From Flavisolibacter sp. (GTDB lineage: Bacteria > Bacteroidota > Bacteroidia > Chitinophagales > Chitinophagaceae): DNA of 6,585 nucleotides. Positions within the stretch are counted from its first letter, which is position 1. Each line of letters opens with the position of its first letter. Below, piece by piece: positions 6,202 through 6,585 of the stretch. The DNA lies in contig JACDAZ010000432.1 of the NCBI GenBank assembly GCA_013695175.1, positions 1 to 6,585 on the forward strand. Reading direction: 5' to 3'. Below the pieces are notes generated by a model. It ran no database searches, was not told the origin of the DNA, and saw only the letters and a program-made list of their open reading frames with translations. Both the position numbers and the translations under genes were made by a program.

Positions 6202-6585
6202 ATTAGATAATACGAAAGGAAGTTGTTTAATTACTGCAAACATGATTACCTATGGCAATGCTGCCGATCCGGTTGTCACAAAAAGAATAAGAAAAGAGAT
6301 TGAAGAGATGTGGAATGAACCTGCAGTTATCGTTACAATAAACAATCTACAACTTCGTGTACAATTCAAAATTACAGCTGCTCTAAAACCATCCATTACT
6401 CCAGATGAAATTTTTGCAGATGTTGATCCGAGAAATAATTTTTTCAGGATTGAAGAATTTGTTCATGGCAATATTTCTTTTGTAGATGGATTGAATTCCA
6501 ATTCAGGATATTTTTTGTTAGAAAATTTATATGAAGGTTCTACAACGGCTGCACATGAATTCGGTCATACATTGGGGTTAGATCA
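6188..6585 (+). CDS. metzincin-like zinc metallopeptidase, 5' part, cut by the window edge
   Basis: The frame is open from ATG 6188 to the last base (132 codons plus two bases); an in-frame TGA at 6176-6178 limits upstream extension. The last visible residues, AAHEFGHTLGLD (121-132), followed by a codon beginning CA, match HExxHxxGxxH of metzincins such as matrixins: H123 and H127 as zinc ligands, E124 as general base, and probably a third His at 133. A helix rich in charged residues (about 31-47) and the stretch ISFVDGLNSNSGYF (about 97-110) precede it, suitable for the fold's upper rim. No hydrophobic signal peptide and no matrixin-type cysteine-switch motif are visible, so export is unclear. 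The start overlaps the cyclase gene by 14 bases, implying coupled translation; ATG 6242, 40 bases past the cyclase stop, is the alternative start. Substrate unknown. The missing C-terminus, including any Met-turn, prevents family assignment. Confidence 0.75.
   Translation, partial: MGTVELDNTKGSCLITANMITYGNAADPVVTKRIRKEIEEMWNEPAVIVTINNLQLRVQFKITAALKPSITPDEIFADVDPRNNFFRIEEFVHGNISFVDGLNSNSGYFLLENLYEGSTTAAHEFGHTLGLD

Overview
The window reads as ordinary chromosomal DNA from a low-GC member of the Bacteroidota, plausibly a Chitinophagales relative. The reasons are the AT-rich base use, the near absence of Shine-Dalgarno sequences before the starts, a perfect TAnnTTTG-type -7 promoter element, and the gene types: MetRS with a fused C-terminal tRNA-binding domain, a FadN-order beta-oxidation fusion protein, and a CstB-type persulfide dioxygenase. 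The taxon is an inference; there is no rRNA or other decisive marker. I see no tRNA, CRISPR array, insertion sequence or phage gene.

Layout: (1) 1-1197 (+) is the 3' part of metG, entering the window just upstream of the KMSTS loop. (2) 1198-2544 (-) is a three-domain metallo-beta-lactamase/rhodanese/rhodanese protein. It converges on metG with no spacer, so the two stop codons together form TGATCA. (3) 2545-2709 is a 165-bp divergent promoter region with a -7 element for the leftward gene, a TTGAAC-17-TATAAT pair for the rightward gene, and an interrupted palindrome between them. (4) 2710-5091 (+) is a 793-aa 3-hydroxyacyl-CoA dehydrogenase/enoyl-CoA hydratase fusion with all main catalytic residues. 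(5) 5131-6201 (+) is a four-pass membrane class III nucleotide cyclase. (6) 6188 to the window edge (+) is a truncated gene that overlaps the cyclase by 14 bases and runs into a metzincin zinc-protease motif, HEFGHTLGLD, exactly at the edge.

The first three genes are housekeeping or core metabolism: translation, sulfide/persulfide detoxification and fatty-acid beta-oxidation. The least ordinary part is the right end, where a membrane cyclase with non-canonical base-selecting residues is translationally overlapped by a metzincin-like peptidase that has no visible signal peptide. A cyclase-peptidase pair is the best candidate here for something not yet described, but only 132 residues of the peptidase are visible and no functional link can be shown from this sequence.
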